Positions 52,885 through 64,000 of a stretch of DNA of 64,000 nucleotides are shown piece by piece (the first letter of the stretch is position 1; every line of letters starts with the position of its first letter). This DNA comes from Flaccisagitta enflata (Eukaryota; Chaetognatha; Sagittoidea; Aphragmophora). Location: contig OZ231126.1 in NCBI GenBank assembly GCA_965153355.1, positions 61,008,001-61,072,000 on the forward strand. The letters are read 5' to 3'. The notes beneath the pieces are model-generated. The model was not told where the DNA came from and ran no database searches. It was given only the letters and a program-made list of their open reading frames with translations. Both the position numbers and the translations under genes were made by a program.

Positions 52885-53290
52885 GACAATCACAATGGGA
52901 CAACAATGGGACAACAACTTTGGGACAACAACTTTGGGACAACAACTTTGGGACAACAACTGTGGGATAACGACTATGGGACAACGAGACAACAACAATG
53001 GGACAATGACAATGGGACATCAACAATGGGACATCGACAATGGGACAATAACAATGGGACAATGACAATGGGACAACGACAATGGGACAACGACAATGGG
53101 ACAACGACAATGGGACAACGACAATGGGACAACGACGATGGGACAACGACGATGGGACAACGACGATGAGACAACGACGATGGGACAACGACGATGGGAC
53201 AACGACGATGGGACAACGACGATGGGACAACGACGATGGGACAATCACGATGGGACAATCACGATGGGATAATCACAATGGGACAATGGG
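52885..53290. repeat. 15-bp minisatellite (ATGGGACAACGACGA)
   Basis: About 27 units grading from AACTTTGGGAC to GACAATGGGAC to GACGATGGGAC. Mirrored at about 61045-61440. The Asp/Gly/Thr and Ser/His/Pro ORFs are its translations. Confidence 0.9.
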
Positions 53291-53474
53291 ACGATTTGAG
53301 CAAGAGGCTCACATGTCTAATTTATAAGACCAACACAAGGCTGACATGAACTTCGATGATTTTTGACCGTGACATTGGACCGCGACATTTGATGAGAATA
53401 AAGAAATCACCCAATGTGATCGCGATAGCAAAAAGCATTTTCAAAAGCGCTGATGTCAGTCGATGTTGGTGTAG

Positions 53475-53477
<3 letters not shown>

Positions 53478-53558
<81 letters not shown>

Positions 53559-53669
53559 GTAAAGACATATTTTGAGCTAACTTTCTCACACAATTATTTG
53601 TAATGGTGAGATCATCAGCGACTGCGACCGTGATCATGTGGACATTATGGGATCACGTCAGGTTTGTTG

Positions 53670-53753
<84 letters not shown>

Positions 53754-53837
53754 ACCGCGACAGCGACCGCGACCTTGTCCGGGACCTTTTCTGGCTAAAA
53801 GCATTTTCACAAGTGTTGGTGTCGTGTTGGGGTTAGT

Positions 53838-53895
<58 letters not shown>
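53478..53895. repeat. Three (CT)n tracts with a shared spacer
   Basis: (CT)n at about 53478-53551, 53672-53748 and 53840-53895, separated by related CGCGACCGCGACCTT-type spacers. Mirrored at about 60440-60870. Leu-Ser and Arg-Glu ORFs here are artefacts. Confidence 0.9.
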
Positions 53896-53897
<2 letters not shown>

Positions 53898-54026
53898 ACT
53901 CATGACAACCTAACAATCATTTGTAATGGTGATATTGAGGGATTTGACGAGATCTGATGATGCGATCGGGTGACGCGATCGAACATCTGATGAAAATTAA
54001 GAAATCATCGAACACAATCGCGTCAA

Positions 54027-54094
54027 GAAGAAGAAGAAGAAGAAGAAGAAGAAGAAGAAGAAGAAGAAGAAGAAGAAGAAGAAGAAGAAGAAGA
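54027..54094. repeat. (AAG)n microsatellite
   Basis: Pure AAG units; mirrored as (CTT)n at about 60249-60315. Confidence 0.95.
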
Positions 54095-54218
54095 AAACCT
54101 ACTTTAATTCTCTGAAATGAATGCAATATCTGCCTTCATGTTGCCTTTAGACAACCGCAACCGCGACATTTTCTGGCTAAAAGCATTTCCACAGGTGTTG
54201 GTGTCATGTCGGGGTTAG

Positions 54219-54255
<37 letters not shown>

Positions 54256-54875
54256 ACTTCAACAACCTGACAATCTATTATGGTATGTGTATGTTGAGGG
54301 ATGTGACGTGGTCACGTGTCGTGGTCTCGTGTTGTGGTCTCGTGACAAGGTCTCGTGACGTGGTCACATGTGGTCACGTGACGTATTCCCTAGTATTGTC
54401 AATCCCATTTTCCCTAGTCTTGTCAATCAATGATTTCCAACTCTTGTCCATGAAATTGTCCCAACTCTTGTCAATGGTATATCGTCCCTACTCTAGTCAA
54501 TGACATTGTCCCAACCTAGTTAAGGCATTGTCCCAACTCTTGTCAATGTCATAGTCCCAATTTGTCAATGGTATTGTCTAACTCTTGTCAATGGTAATGT
54601 CTCACTTTTGTCAATGCAAATAACCCAACTTCTTGTCACGATTTGGTCACGTCATGTCAATTGGAATTTGTCCCAACTCTTGTCAATGGCATTGCCAACT
54701 CTTGTCAATGGCATTGTCTCAACTCTTGTCAATGGCATTGTCTGAACTCTTGTCAATGGCATTGTCTCAACTCTTTGTCAATGGCATTGTCCCAACTCTT
54801 TTCAACTGGCTTCTGTCTCAACTCTTGTCTGATGCACAGTCCTAACTCTTTGTCAATGGCATTGTCCCAACTCTT

Positions 54876-54921
<46 letters not shown>

Positions 54922-54977
54922 TCTCTGAAATGGGTTGTTGTGAATACAAATGGACAAACACGCACTTCCGGCCTGAG

Positions 54978-55031
<54 letters not shown>

Positions 55032-55436
55032 GACAATATCAGCAACAGTCACACTTGGCCCTGAAAAATAATATGTTTAGAATCAGATATTTCTGGTTGA
55101 CTATGACAGAATCATGAACGTCAATGTCCGGGGGATTGGGGATTTGCATTGGGCTAAGCATAATGGCCCCCCCCCCCCCCCGGCCGTGGGGGGGTAGTGG
55201 GAAAATTTAAAAAAAAAAAAGTTGGTCTCAATCGATACAGAATCATCTTGAAACATTTAAAAATCTTGTGTTAAAAAAATTGAAATTTTTATCCCCTGAC
55301 CCTAGGCTGAGTCTAGCCATACTGAAAGCGACATGATTCACCCCGTTTACTAGATTTTGCCTCAGTGAGTTTTCATACAAAATTTCATGTGAAGGTCACT
55401 AGCATCTGGGCAGGAGCCGTATGCTCAAAGCTCAAA

Positions 55437-55531
55437 AAACGCCGAAAAAGTAAAAAGGGGACCAACCAACAAACTGACCAACTGACGGACCAACATAGCG
55501 GGGTGTAGAATTGCGTAGCATGCAACTAAAA
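55437..55531 (+). repeat. Hairpin/GACGGACC module, copy 9
   Basis: GACCAACCAACAAACTGACC tract, then GGGGTGTAGAATTGCGTAGCATGCAACTAAAA. Lies in the left palindrome arm. Confidence 0.7.
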
Positions 55532-56810
55532 CAGTCACTGTTTTAGGAGGGACAGTGTCATTTACTGTTTTGGCTATGAGACCTATGAAAGAGGGGACAA
55601 AGATGTTGATGAGTAATGAGTGTGGGGATAACGCCATTGTCGAGTCCCTGCTCTTGTCAATGCTGTTGTCCCGTATATTGTCAATGACGTTATACTGAGT
55701 CATGCTTATGTTTTACTCCAGTCTTGAGTCTGCTCAATGACGTTTTCCCCGAGTCCTCTGTCTTCCCGAGTCTTCTCAATGTCTTCCCAAGTCTTATCAT
55801 TGTCTCGTGTCATTGACGTGTCTTGATGACATTTATCCAACTCTCATCCAAGACATTATCCCAACTCTTGTCAGTGGCACTGTCCCAACTCTTGGCATTG
55901 TCCCAACCCTTGCCAATGACATTGTCTTAACTCTTGTCAATAGCATTGTCCCAACTCTTTTCAATGATTTGTCTACAACCTATGACTAAAATTATCGCAT
56001 ACTTAAAGCCAACATACCTCCTTTACAAATAAAAAAAAACCATCTGTAAAACATTTTGAGGTTCTGAAAGATCTTCGAATATTCCAGCAGTTGGTGCCAA
56101 CGCATTACTGTGCATCTAACCGTTTTAGGAATCATAGCTAATGAGTAAGGTACCCTGAAAATACATAAAATGGCGTTTTTGTCATTACTCATCAACATGG
56201 TGCGCCCCCACTCATGATTCATGAACAATGGGCATCAAAGGCACAGAGTCAAAGGTAAAACACTGTCAGTACTCAGAAACTGCCCAGATCTCAACCTGAT
56301 TGACATCGCCATATCCCACTTAAAGCAATGGAAAGAGGAGAAAGAGAAAGAAGAGAGAGACAGAGATAGAAAGAGAAACTGACACTAAACTCCGGAAAGA
56401 AGATCACCTTAAGCATACCTTTAAATGAAGAGCGAAAGCACGCAACAGACGCAGGAGAGAGAGAGAAAGGTTATGGAGAGCAAGAGAAGAGAAGAGAGAG
56501 AGAGAGAGAGAAGAGAGAGAGATCTTATCATAAAATCAATAATCTAAACTTTTTCTAAGATAGTAATCTTCTCAATGACATTGTCCCAACTCTTCTCAAT
56601 ATCTCTTGTCAATGATTTTTTCAAATCGTACAAAACATTGGAGATGCCAATCTGGCCAATAAATTGATTGAGGGACAAGTCAATGAGGGCCAAGTTGAGG
56701 GACAAGTCAATTGTCCCAAGTCAAGTCAATGACAAGTCAATCTGTCAATGAAAAGTCATGGATGATGGAATTGATAATTCTATAACATTGAAGATGGAGG
56801 TGATGAGGGT

Positions 56811-57357
56811 CGATGAGGGACAAGTCGATTGAGGGACGAGTCGATTGAGGGACGAGTCGATTGAGGGACAAGTCAATTGAGGGACAAGTCGATTGAGGGA
56901 CAAGTCGATTGAGGGACAAGTCGATTGAGGGACAAGGCAATTGAGGGACAAGGCAATTGAGGGATAAGGCGATTGAGGGACAAGGCGATTGAGGGACAAG
57001 GCGATTGAGGGACAAGGCGATTGAGGGACAAGGCGAGTGAGGGATGAGTCCATTGAGAAAGGAATTGATTGAGGGACAAGTCGATAGAGGGACGAGCCGA
57101 TTAAGGGACGAGTCTATTGAGGGACGAGTTGATTGAGGGATGAGTTGAATGTTGGACAAGTCGATAGAGGGACAATATTTATCCCTACCTACCTCGACAC
57201 TTAATTAAAGTGGACAAATACACCCTCAAAACTTGATTGAAGGGGACAACTCCGACACTTGATTGCAAAATCTTGGTCCATACAACTGCCATAGTTATTC
57301 ACATCCTCATCATCTTCATTATTATCATCCTTCACCACATCATCATCATCAAAAATA
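56811..57357. repeat. Loop of the palindrome with GATTGAGGGACAAGTC repeats
   Basis: About 20 units of 16-18 bp at 56811-57170, read as GATTGAGGGACAAGTC and GATTGAGGGACAAGGC; then about 180 bp of non-repetitive AT-rich sequence. This is the only part with no inverted partner. Confidence 0.8.
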
Positions 57358-58650
57358 TCATCATCTCCATCTTCAATGTTATAGAATTATCAATTCCATC
57401 ATCCTTGACATTTTCATTGACAAGTTGGGACATAGTCATTGACAAGAGTTGGGAAAATGTCATTGACAAGAGTTGGGACAATGTCATTGACAAGTTGGGA
57501 CAATGTCATTGACAAGTTGGCACAATGTCATTGACGAGTTTGAACAAAATCATTGACAAGAGCTATTGACAAGAGTTGGGACAATGTCATTGAGAAGAGT
57601 TACTATCTTAGAAAAAGTTTATCGCATTATTGACGTTTTATGGACAAGATAATACAATTAACGTGTCCCTAACAATCTTGATACTTGGTCTTGCACTCCA
57701 TAACCTTTTCAGACACTCTCCTGCGTCTCAGCGTGCTTTCGCACTGCATCTGAAGGTATGATAAGGTGATCTTCCCCCGGACTTTAGCGCAATTCTTTTC
57801 AGTCCTGCCATCCTTGTTGCACATTTTCGACTTTGCCATTGCTTTAATTGGGACTATAGCGATTCAATCAGGTTGAGATCTGGGCAGTTTCTGAGCCCAC
57901 TGGAGCAGTGTTTTACCTTTGACACTGTGCCTTTGATGCCATTGCTTCCTTGAATCAGCCAGTGAGCGGGCGCACCATCTTCCATGAACCATGTTTCAAA
58001 AACGCCATTTTTATGCCATTTTCTAAAGAGGTACCTTACTTCATTCAGCTCTCATTTCTAAACCGGTTAGATGCACAGTAATGCGGTTGGCGCCAACTGC
58101 TGGAATATTCGAAGACCTTTCAGAACCTCACCAATGTTTTTTAGATTTTTTTTTATTTGTAAAGGAGGTATGAGGCTTTAAGTGATGCGATAAACTTACT
58201 TCAAAGGTTGTAGGACAATATCATTGAAAAGAGTTGGGACAATGCTATTGACAAGAGTTAAGACAATGTCATTGGCTAGGGTTGGGACAATGCCAAGAGT
58301 TGGGACAGTGCCACTGACAAGAGTTGGGATAATGTCATGGATGAGAGTTGGATAAATGTCATCAAGACACGTCAATGACACGAGACAATGATAAGACTCG
58401 GGAAGACATTGAGAAGACTCGGGAAGACAGAGGACTCGGGAAAACGTCATTGAGCAGACTCAAGACTGGAGTAAAACATAAGCATGACTCAGTATAACGT
58501 CATTGACAATATACGGGACAACAGCATTGACAAGAGCAGGGACTCGACAATGGCGTTATCCCCACACTCATTACTCATCAACATCTTTGTCCCCTCTTTC
58601 ATAGGTCTCATAGCCAAAACAGTAAATGACACTGTCCCTCCTAAAACGGT

Positions 58651-58745
58651 GACTTTTTTAGTTGCATGCTACGCAATTCTACACCCCGCTATGTTGGTCC
58701 GTCGGTTGGTCAGTTTGTTGGTCGGTCCCCTTTTTACTTTTTCGG
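58651..58745 (-). repeat. Hairpin/GACGGACC module, copy 10
   Basis: The right-arm partner of copy 9, in reverse orientation. Confidence 0.7.
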
Positions 58746-59164
58746 CGTTTTTTGAGCTTTGAGCATACGGCTCCTGCCCAGATGCCCTAGTGACCTTCAC
58801 ATGAAATTTTGTATGAAAACACACTGAGGCAAAATCTAGTAAACGCGGGTGAATCATGACGCTTTCAGTATGGCGAGACCAGCCTAGGGGGAGGGGATAA
58901 AAATTTCAATTTTTTTAACACAAGATTTTTAAATGTTTTAGATGATTCTGTATCGATTGAGACGAACTTTTTTTTTTTTAAATTTTCCCACTACCCCCCC
59001 ACGGCCGGGGGGGGGGGGGAGATAGGGGGCCATTATGCTTCGGCAATACCCAAATCTAATCCCCCGGACATTGACGTTCATGATTCTGTCATAGTCAACC
59101 AGAAATATCTGATTCTAAACATATTATTTTTCAGGGCCAAGTGTGAGTCTGTTGCTGATATTGT

Positions 59165-59263
<99 letters not shown>

Positions 59264-59305
59264 TCGACACCAACCATTGAAGCCAATATCACCAACAACA
59301 GAATC

Positions 59306-59395
<90 letters not shown>
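59165..59395. repeat. Two (GA)n tracts in the right arm
   Basis: (GA)n at about 59165-59261 and 59312-59392, separated by a short spacer with GAAGCCAATATCACCAACAA. Longer than the left-arm partners at 54880-55030. Confidence 0.9.
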
Positions 59396-59396
<1 letters not shown>

Positions 59397-59830
59397 AAGA
59401 GTTGGGACAATGCCATTGACAAAGAGTTGGGACAATGCCATCGACAAGAGTTGGGACAATGCCATTGACAAGAGTTGGGACAATGCCATTGACAAGAGTT
59501 CGGACAATGCCATTGACAAGAGTTGAGACAATGCCATTGACAAGAGTTGGGACAATGCCATTGACAAGAGTTGGGACAATGCCATTGACAAGAGTTGGGA
59601 AAATGCCATTGACAAGAGTTGGGACAATGCCATTGACAAGAGTTGGGACAATGCCATTGACAAGAGTTGGGACAATGCCATTGACAAGAGTTGGGACAAT
59701 GCCATTGACAAGAGTTGGGACTATGACATTGACAAGAGTTGGGACAATGCCATTAACTAGAGTTGGGACAATGTCATTGACTAGAGTAGGGACGATATAC
59801 CATTGACAAGAGTTGGGACAATTTCATGGA
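59396..59830. repeat. 24-bp minisatellite (ACAAGAGTTGGGACAATGCCATTG)
   Basis: About 17 units. The left arm (54660-54880) has only about eight diverged units, so the right arm expanded or the left contracted after the arms formed. Confidence 0.9.
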
Positions 59831-60038
59831 CAAGAGTTGGAAATCATTGATTGACAAGACTAGGGAAAATGGGATTGACAATACTAGGGAATACGTCACG
59901 TGACCACATCATGTGACCACGTCACGAGACCTTGTCACGTGACCACGTCACGAGACCACGACACGAGACCACGACACGTGACCACGTCACATCCCTCAAC
60001 ATACACATACCATAATAGATTGTCAGGTTGTTGAAGTC

Positions 60039-60119
<81 letters not shown>

Positions 60120-60443
60120 CTAACCCGACATGACACCAACACCTGTGGAAATGCCCAGAAAATGTTTTGCAAAATGTCGCGGTTGCGGTTGTCTAAAGGC
60201 AACATGAAGGCAGATATTGCATTCATTTCAGAGAATTAAAGTAGGTTTTCTTCTTCTTCTTCTTCTTCTTCTTCTTCTTCTTCTTCTTCTTCTTCTTCTT
60301 CTTCTTCTTCTTCTTGACGCGATTGTGTTCGATGATTTCTTAATTTTCATCAGATGTTCGATCGCGTCACCCGATCGCATCATCAGATCTCGTCAAATCC
60401 CTCAATATCACCATTACAAATGATTGTTAGGTTGTCATGGTCT

Positions 60444-60522
<79 letters not shown>

Positions 60523-60609
60523 ACTAACCCCAACACGACACCAACACTTGTGAAAATGCTTTTAGCCAGAAAAGGTCCCGGACAAGGTCGCGGTCGCTGT
60601 CGCGGTCAT

Positions 60610-60681
<72 letters not shown>

Positions 60682-60773
60682 GCAAACCTGACGTGATCCC
60701 ATAATGTCGCAGTCGCGGTCGCGGTCGCGGTCAAATATCACCATTACAAATAATTGTGAGGTTGTCGTGGTCT

Positions 60774-60864
<91 letters not shown>

Positions 60865-62107
60865 ACACTAACATCGACCCGACATCAACGCTTTTGAAAA
60901 TGCTTTTTGCTATCGCGATCACATTGGGTGATTTCTTTATTCTCATCAAATGTCGCGGTCCAATGTCACGGTCAAAAATCATCGAAGTTCATGTCAGCCT
61001 TGTGTTGGTCTTATAAATTAGACATGTGAGCCTCTTGCTCAAATCGTCCCATTGTCCCATTGTGATTATCCCATCGTGATTGTCCCATCGTCGTTGTCCC
61101 ATCGTCGTTGTCCCATCGTCGTTGTCCCATCGTCGTTGTCCCATCGTCGTTGTCTCATCGTCGTTGTCTCATCGTTGTTGTCCCATCGTTGTCCCATCGT
61201 CGTTGTCCCATTGTCGTCCCATTGTCGTTGTCCCATTGTCGTTGTCCCATTGTTGTTGTCCCATTGTCCTTGTCCCATTGTCATTGTCCCATTGTCGATG
61301 TCCCATTGTTGATGTCCCATTGTCGTTGTCCCATTGTTGTTGTCTCGTTGTCCCATAGTCGTTATCCCACAGTTGTTGTCCCAAAGTTGTTGTCCCAAAG
61401 TTGTTGTCCCATTGTCGTTGTCCCATTGTGATTGTCCCAATGAAGTTTGATGATTATCAGAATCCATGGCATTTGTCCCAGGGAAAATTCATGACGCTTG
61501 ATCTAGTGAGAATCCAGGACACTTATTCCAGACAATTGACAACCCATGATTATAGAATATACTTGTCCCAGGGACAATCAATGATACTTGTGCCAGGGAC
61601 AATCCATCACACTCCAGGGTCAATATATGTCCAAAGTACATGATACTTGTCCCAAGTACAATCCGTGATATTTCTACCAGGGACAATCAATGATACTTGT
61701 GCCAGGGACAATCCATGACACTCCAGGGACAATGTATAACACTTGTCCAAGGGAAAATTCATGATACTTGTCCTAAGTACAATCCGTGATATTTCTACCA
61801 GGGACAATCCATGTTGCCTGTACCGGGGACAAACCATAAATCACTTTAGTCCTCATATTACATCTTTTTAATACAGTGAATCATGCGACAATCATTATTT
61901 CATCGAAGTTTGATGATTTTTCCTCAGAGAAGTTTTAGACCTGATAATGTTAAGTGACCACGTCACGTGACCACGTCACGTGACCACGTCACGTGACCAC
62001 GTCACGTGACCACGTCACGTGACCACGTCACGTGACCACGTCACGTAACCATCAATCTCATTTTATGATCGCTTCAACCGATCGCGTCATCGGATCCCTC
62101 AATACCA

Positions 62108-62207
<100 letters not shown>

Positions 62208-62483
62208 CAAACCTGACGCGATCCCAAAATGTCGCGGTCGCGGTCAAGAATCATCGAAGTTCGATGATTTTTCCTTGGAGAGGCTCCAACCCAGAAAATG
62301 TCGAGTCATGACGCGATCTCAAAATGTCGCTGTCGCGGTCGCGGTCAAAAATCATCGAAGTTCGATGATTTTTCCTTGGAGAAGCTCCAACCCAGAAATG
62401 TCGGGTACCTAAGTTTTGCCTGCTTCAAAATTACAGTCCCCGACTGGGGACTGTAATTAAAAAAAAAAAAAAAAATTTACTAC

Positions 62484-62514
<31 letters not shown>

Positions 62515-63036
62515 AAAAAATTTCAAAAAAAAAAAAAAAAAAAAAAAAAAATTAAAAAAATAATTGATGTTCATGATGGCATGCATACTTTAAAGTCCAT
62601 GACGGCATACCTTAAAGTCCATGACGGCATACCTTAAAGTCCATGACGGCATACCTTAAAGTCCATGACGGCATACCTTAAAGTCCATGACGGCATACCT
62701 TAAAGTCCATGACGGCATACCTTAAAGTCCATGACGGCATACCTTGAACATTAAACACTGAAGTCCAAAAAGGCAAACCTTGGTCCTTGGAGTCCTTGAC
62801 GGCAAACCTTTTTTTAGAGGAATGGCATGGGTTATTCTATGCAATTTTAGCAATATCTGTTTTTAAAACAGTCCACGGGAAGAAAAAACACACTGTCGCT
62901 CTCTCTCTGTGCGTGTTCGTGTGCGTGCGCACGTGTGCGCACGTGTGCGTGTGCACGTGTACGCACATGTGCGTGCGTGCGCACGCGTGCGCACGTGTGT
63001 GTGTGTGTGTACGTGTGTGTGTGTGTGCACGTGTGT

Positions 63037-63103
<67 letters not shown>

Positions 63104-63219
63104 CCCACAACAGTAATATATTACTACATAAATAAGTTTATATCTCATAAACCAGACTTCAGATTCAAATCGAATTTTGCAGGAGCTCTTTAATTGACAT
63201 TATTTACCTGTTTACTAAG

Positions 63220-63829
63220 TAGACCTCCCAGAAAAACTCATTTTATTGAAAAGTACTCATCCCTGCAGCTTTTCTCAGAGAAAATACACCAAAGAATAGG
63301 ATTTCAGCAGAAAAAAAATTTTTTGAAATTTTTTTATGGCGGAAGTGTTAGGTCAAAGGTGATATAAGGTCAAAATTTCAAAATGAGAATTTTGCAAATC
63401 TGATTGCAGATTCATGATCCTTGCAAAAAACTGTCAAAAGAAAGTGCTCTTCTTTTTTTGATATTCTTTCGGGAAGATTGTCAAAATTGAGGTCAAAGAT
63501 CTAAGTAAGGTCAATTTTAAACAAATGAGCAATTTTGACCCGATCTAGATCTTTGGCCCTAATTTTGACAATGTTCCTGAAGGAATATCAATAAAAGAAG
63601 AGCACTTTCTATTGACACTTTTTTGCAAGGATTATGAATCTGCAATCAAATTTACGTAATTCTCAATTTGAAATTTTGACCTTATATCACCTTTGGCCTA
63701 ATACTTCCGCCATAAAAAAATTTCAAAAAATTTTTTTGCTGCTGAATTCCTATTCTGTAGTGTATAATCTTCAAAAAAAGCTGCAGGGATTATTACTTTT
63801 TAACAAAATGGGTTATTCTGGGCGACCTA
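63220..63829. mobile_element. hAT-type MITE in the right palindrome arm
   Basis: Reverse-orientation partner of 50507-51100, with the 8-bp repeat TTACTAAG on both sides (63212-63219 and 63830-63837), the complement of CTTAGTAA. Confidence 0.85.
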
Positions 63830-64000
63830 TTACTAAGTTTTAAAAAAATTCATAAACTTTTACTACCCTTTGCGTATGAAAACTGCTTAAGTCCTAATAT
63901 ATTACTACATAAATAAGCTAATATCTCATAAACCAGGCTTCAGATTTAATTCGAATTTTGCAGGGGTTGTTTATTTACTACCCTTTACTTGTATACCAAA

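Noticed and set aside
53356-60870. Many Leu-Ser and Arg-Glu ORFs
   Set aside because: Readings of (CT)n/(GA)n tracts in the palindrome; no start context or domain.

Overview
This is eukaryotic, almost certainly metazoan, DNA. Host genes are split by GT-AG introns and their closest recognisable families are animal ones: a short-chain enoyl-CoA hydratase, a PNPLA6/7 (neuropathy target esterase, Swiss-cheese) type protein, a Rab3-like GTPase, mitoguardin and PIGO. Most of the window is transposable elements, foldbacks and satellites, as in a repeat-rich invertebrate genome. I cannot name the species.

Layout. (1) 1-4843: the 3' part of an autonomous Helentron (Rep, PIF1-like helicase and endonuclease in one frame), AT-rich, with a tandemly duplicated 3' end. 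(2) 5993-21563: a 15.57-kb Ty3/Gypsy-type LTR retrotransposon with identical 411-bp LTRs, a polypurine tract, gag, a -1 frameshift signal, a pol ending in a FLYWCH-like zinc finger, and a third long ORF in the env position. That ORF carries a DEDDy-type 3'-5' exonuclease-like domain and is the most unusual thing here. (3) 21564-27108: a non-autonomous element with inverted ends, abutting the 3' LTR and filled with minisatellites. (4) 27146-28400: a terminal fragment of the element that forms the large palindrome further on. (5) 29364-49692: host exons on the + strand, in the order enoyl-CoA hydratase (apparently complete), the middle of a PNPLA6/7 gene, the middle of mitoguardin, and the first large exon of PIGO; two exons of a Rab-like GTPase lie on the - strand. 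Foldback elements and partial exon duplications are interspersed. (6) About 49866-64000: a giant inverted repeat (arms about 7 kb, unique centre about 0.55 kb) made of micro- and minisatellites; its right arm runs off the window.

How it works together. The LTR element looks young and intact: Gag and Gag-Pol would come from one mRNA by -1 frameshifting at GGGAAAC followed by a hairpin, and ORF3 would supply an exonuclease-like accessory protein. The host genes are unrelated in pathway (mitochondrial beta-oxidation, ER lysophospholipase, mitochondrial fusion, GPI-anchor synthesis, vesicle traffic). Three of the four + strand host genes, and the Rab gene, lack conserved parts within the window. 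That means very long introns, real truncation or assembly joins; sequence alone cannot decide.

A dispersed module (a short hairpin next to GACGGACC-type tandem repeats) occurs about ten times across the window and links many of the otherwise unexplained regions.
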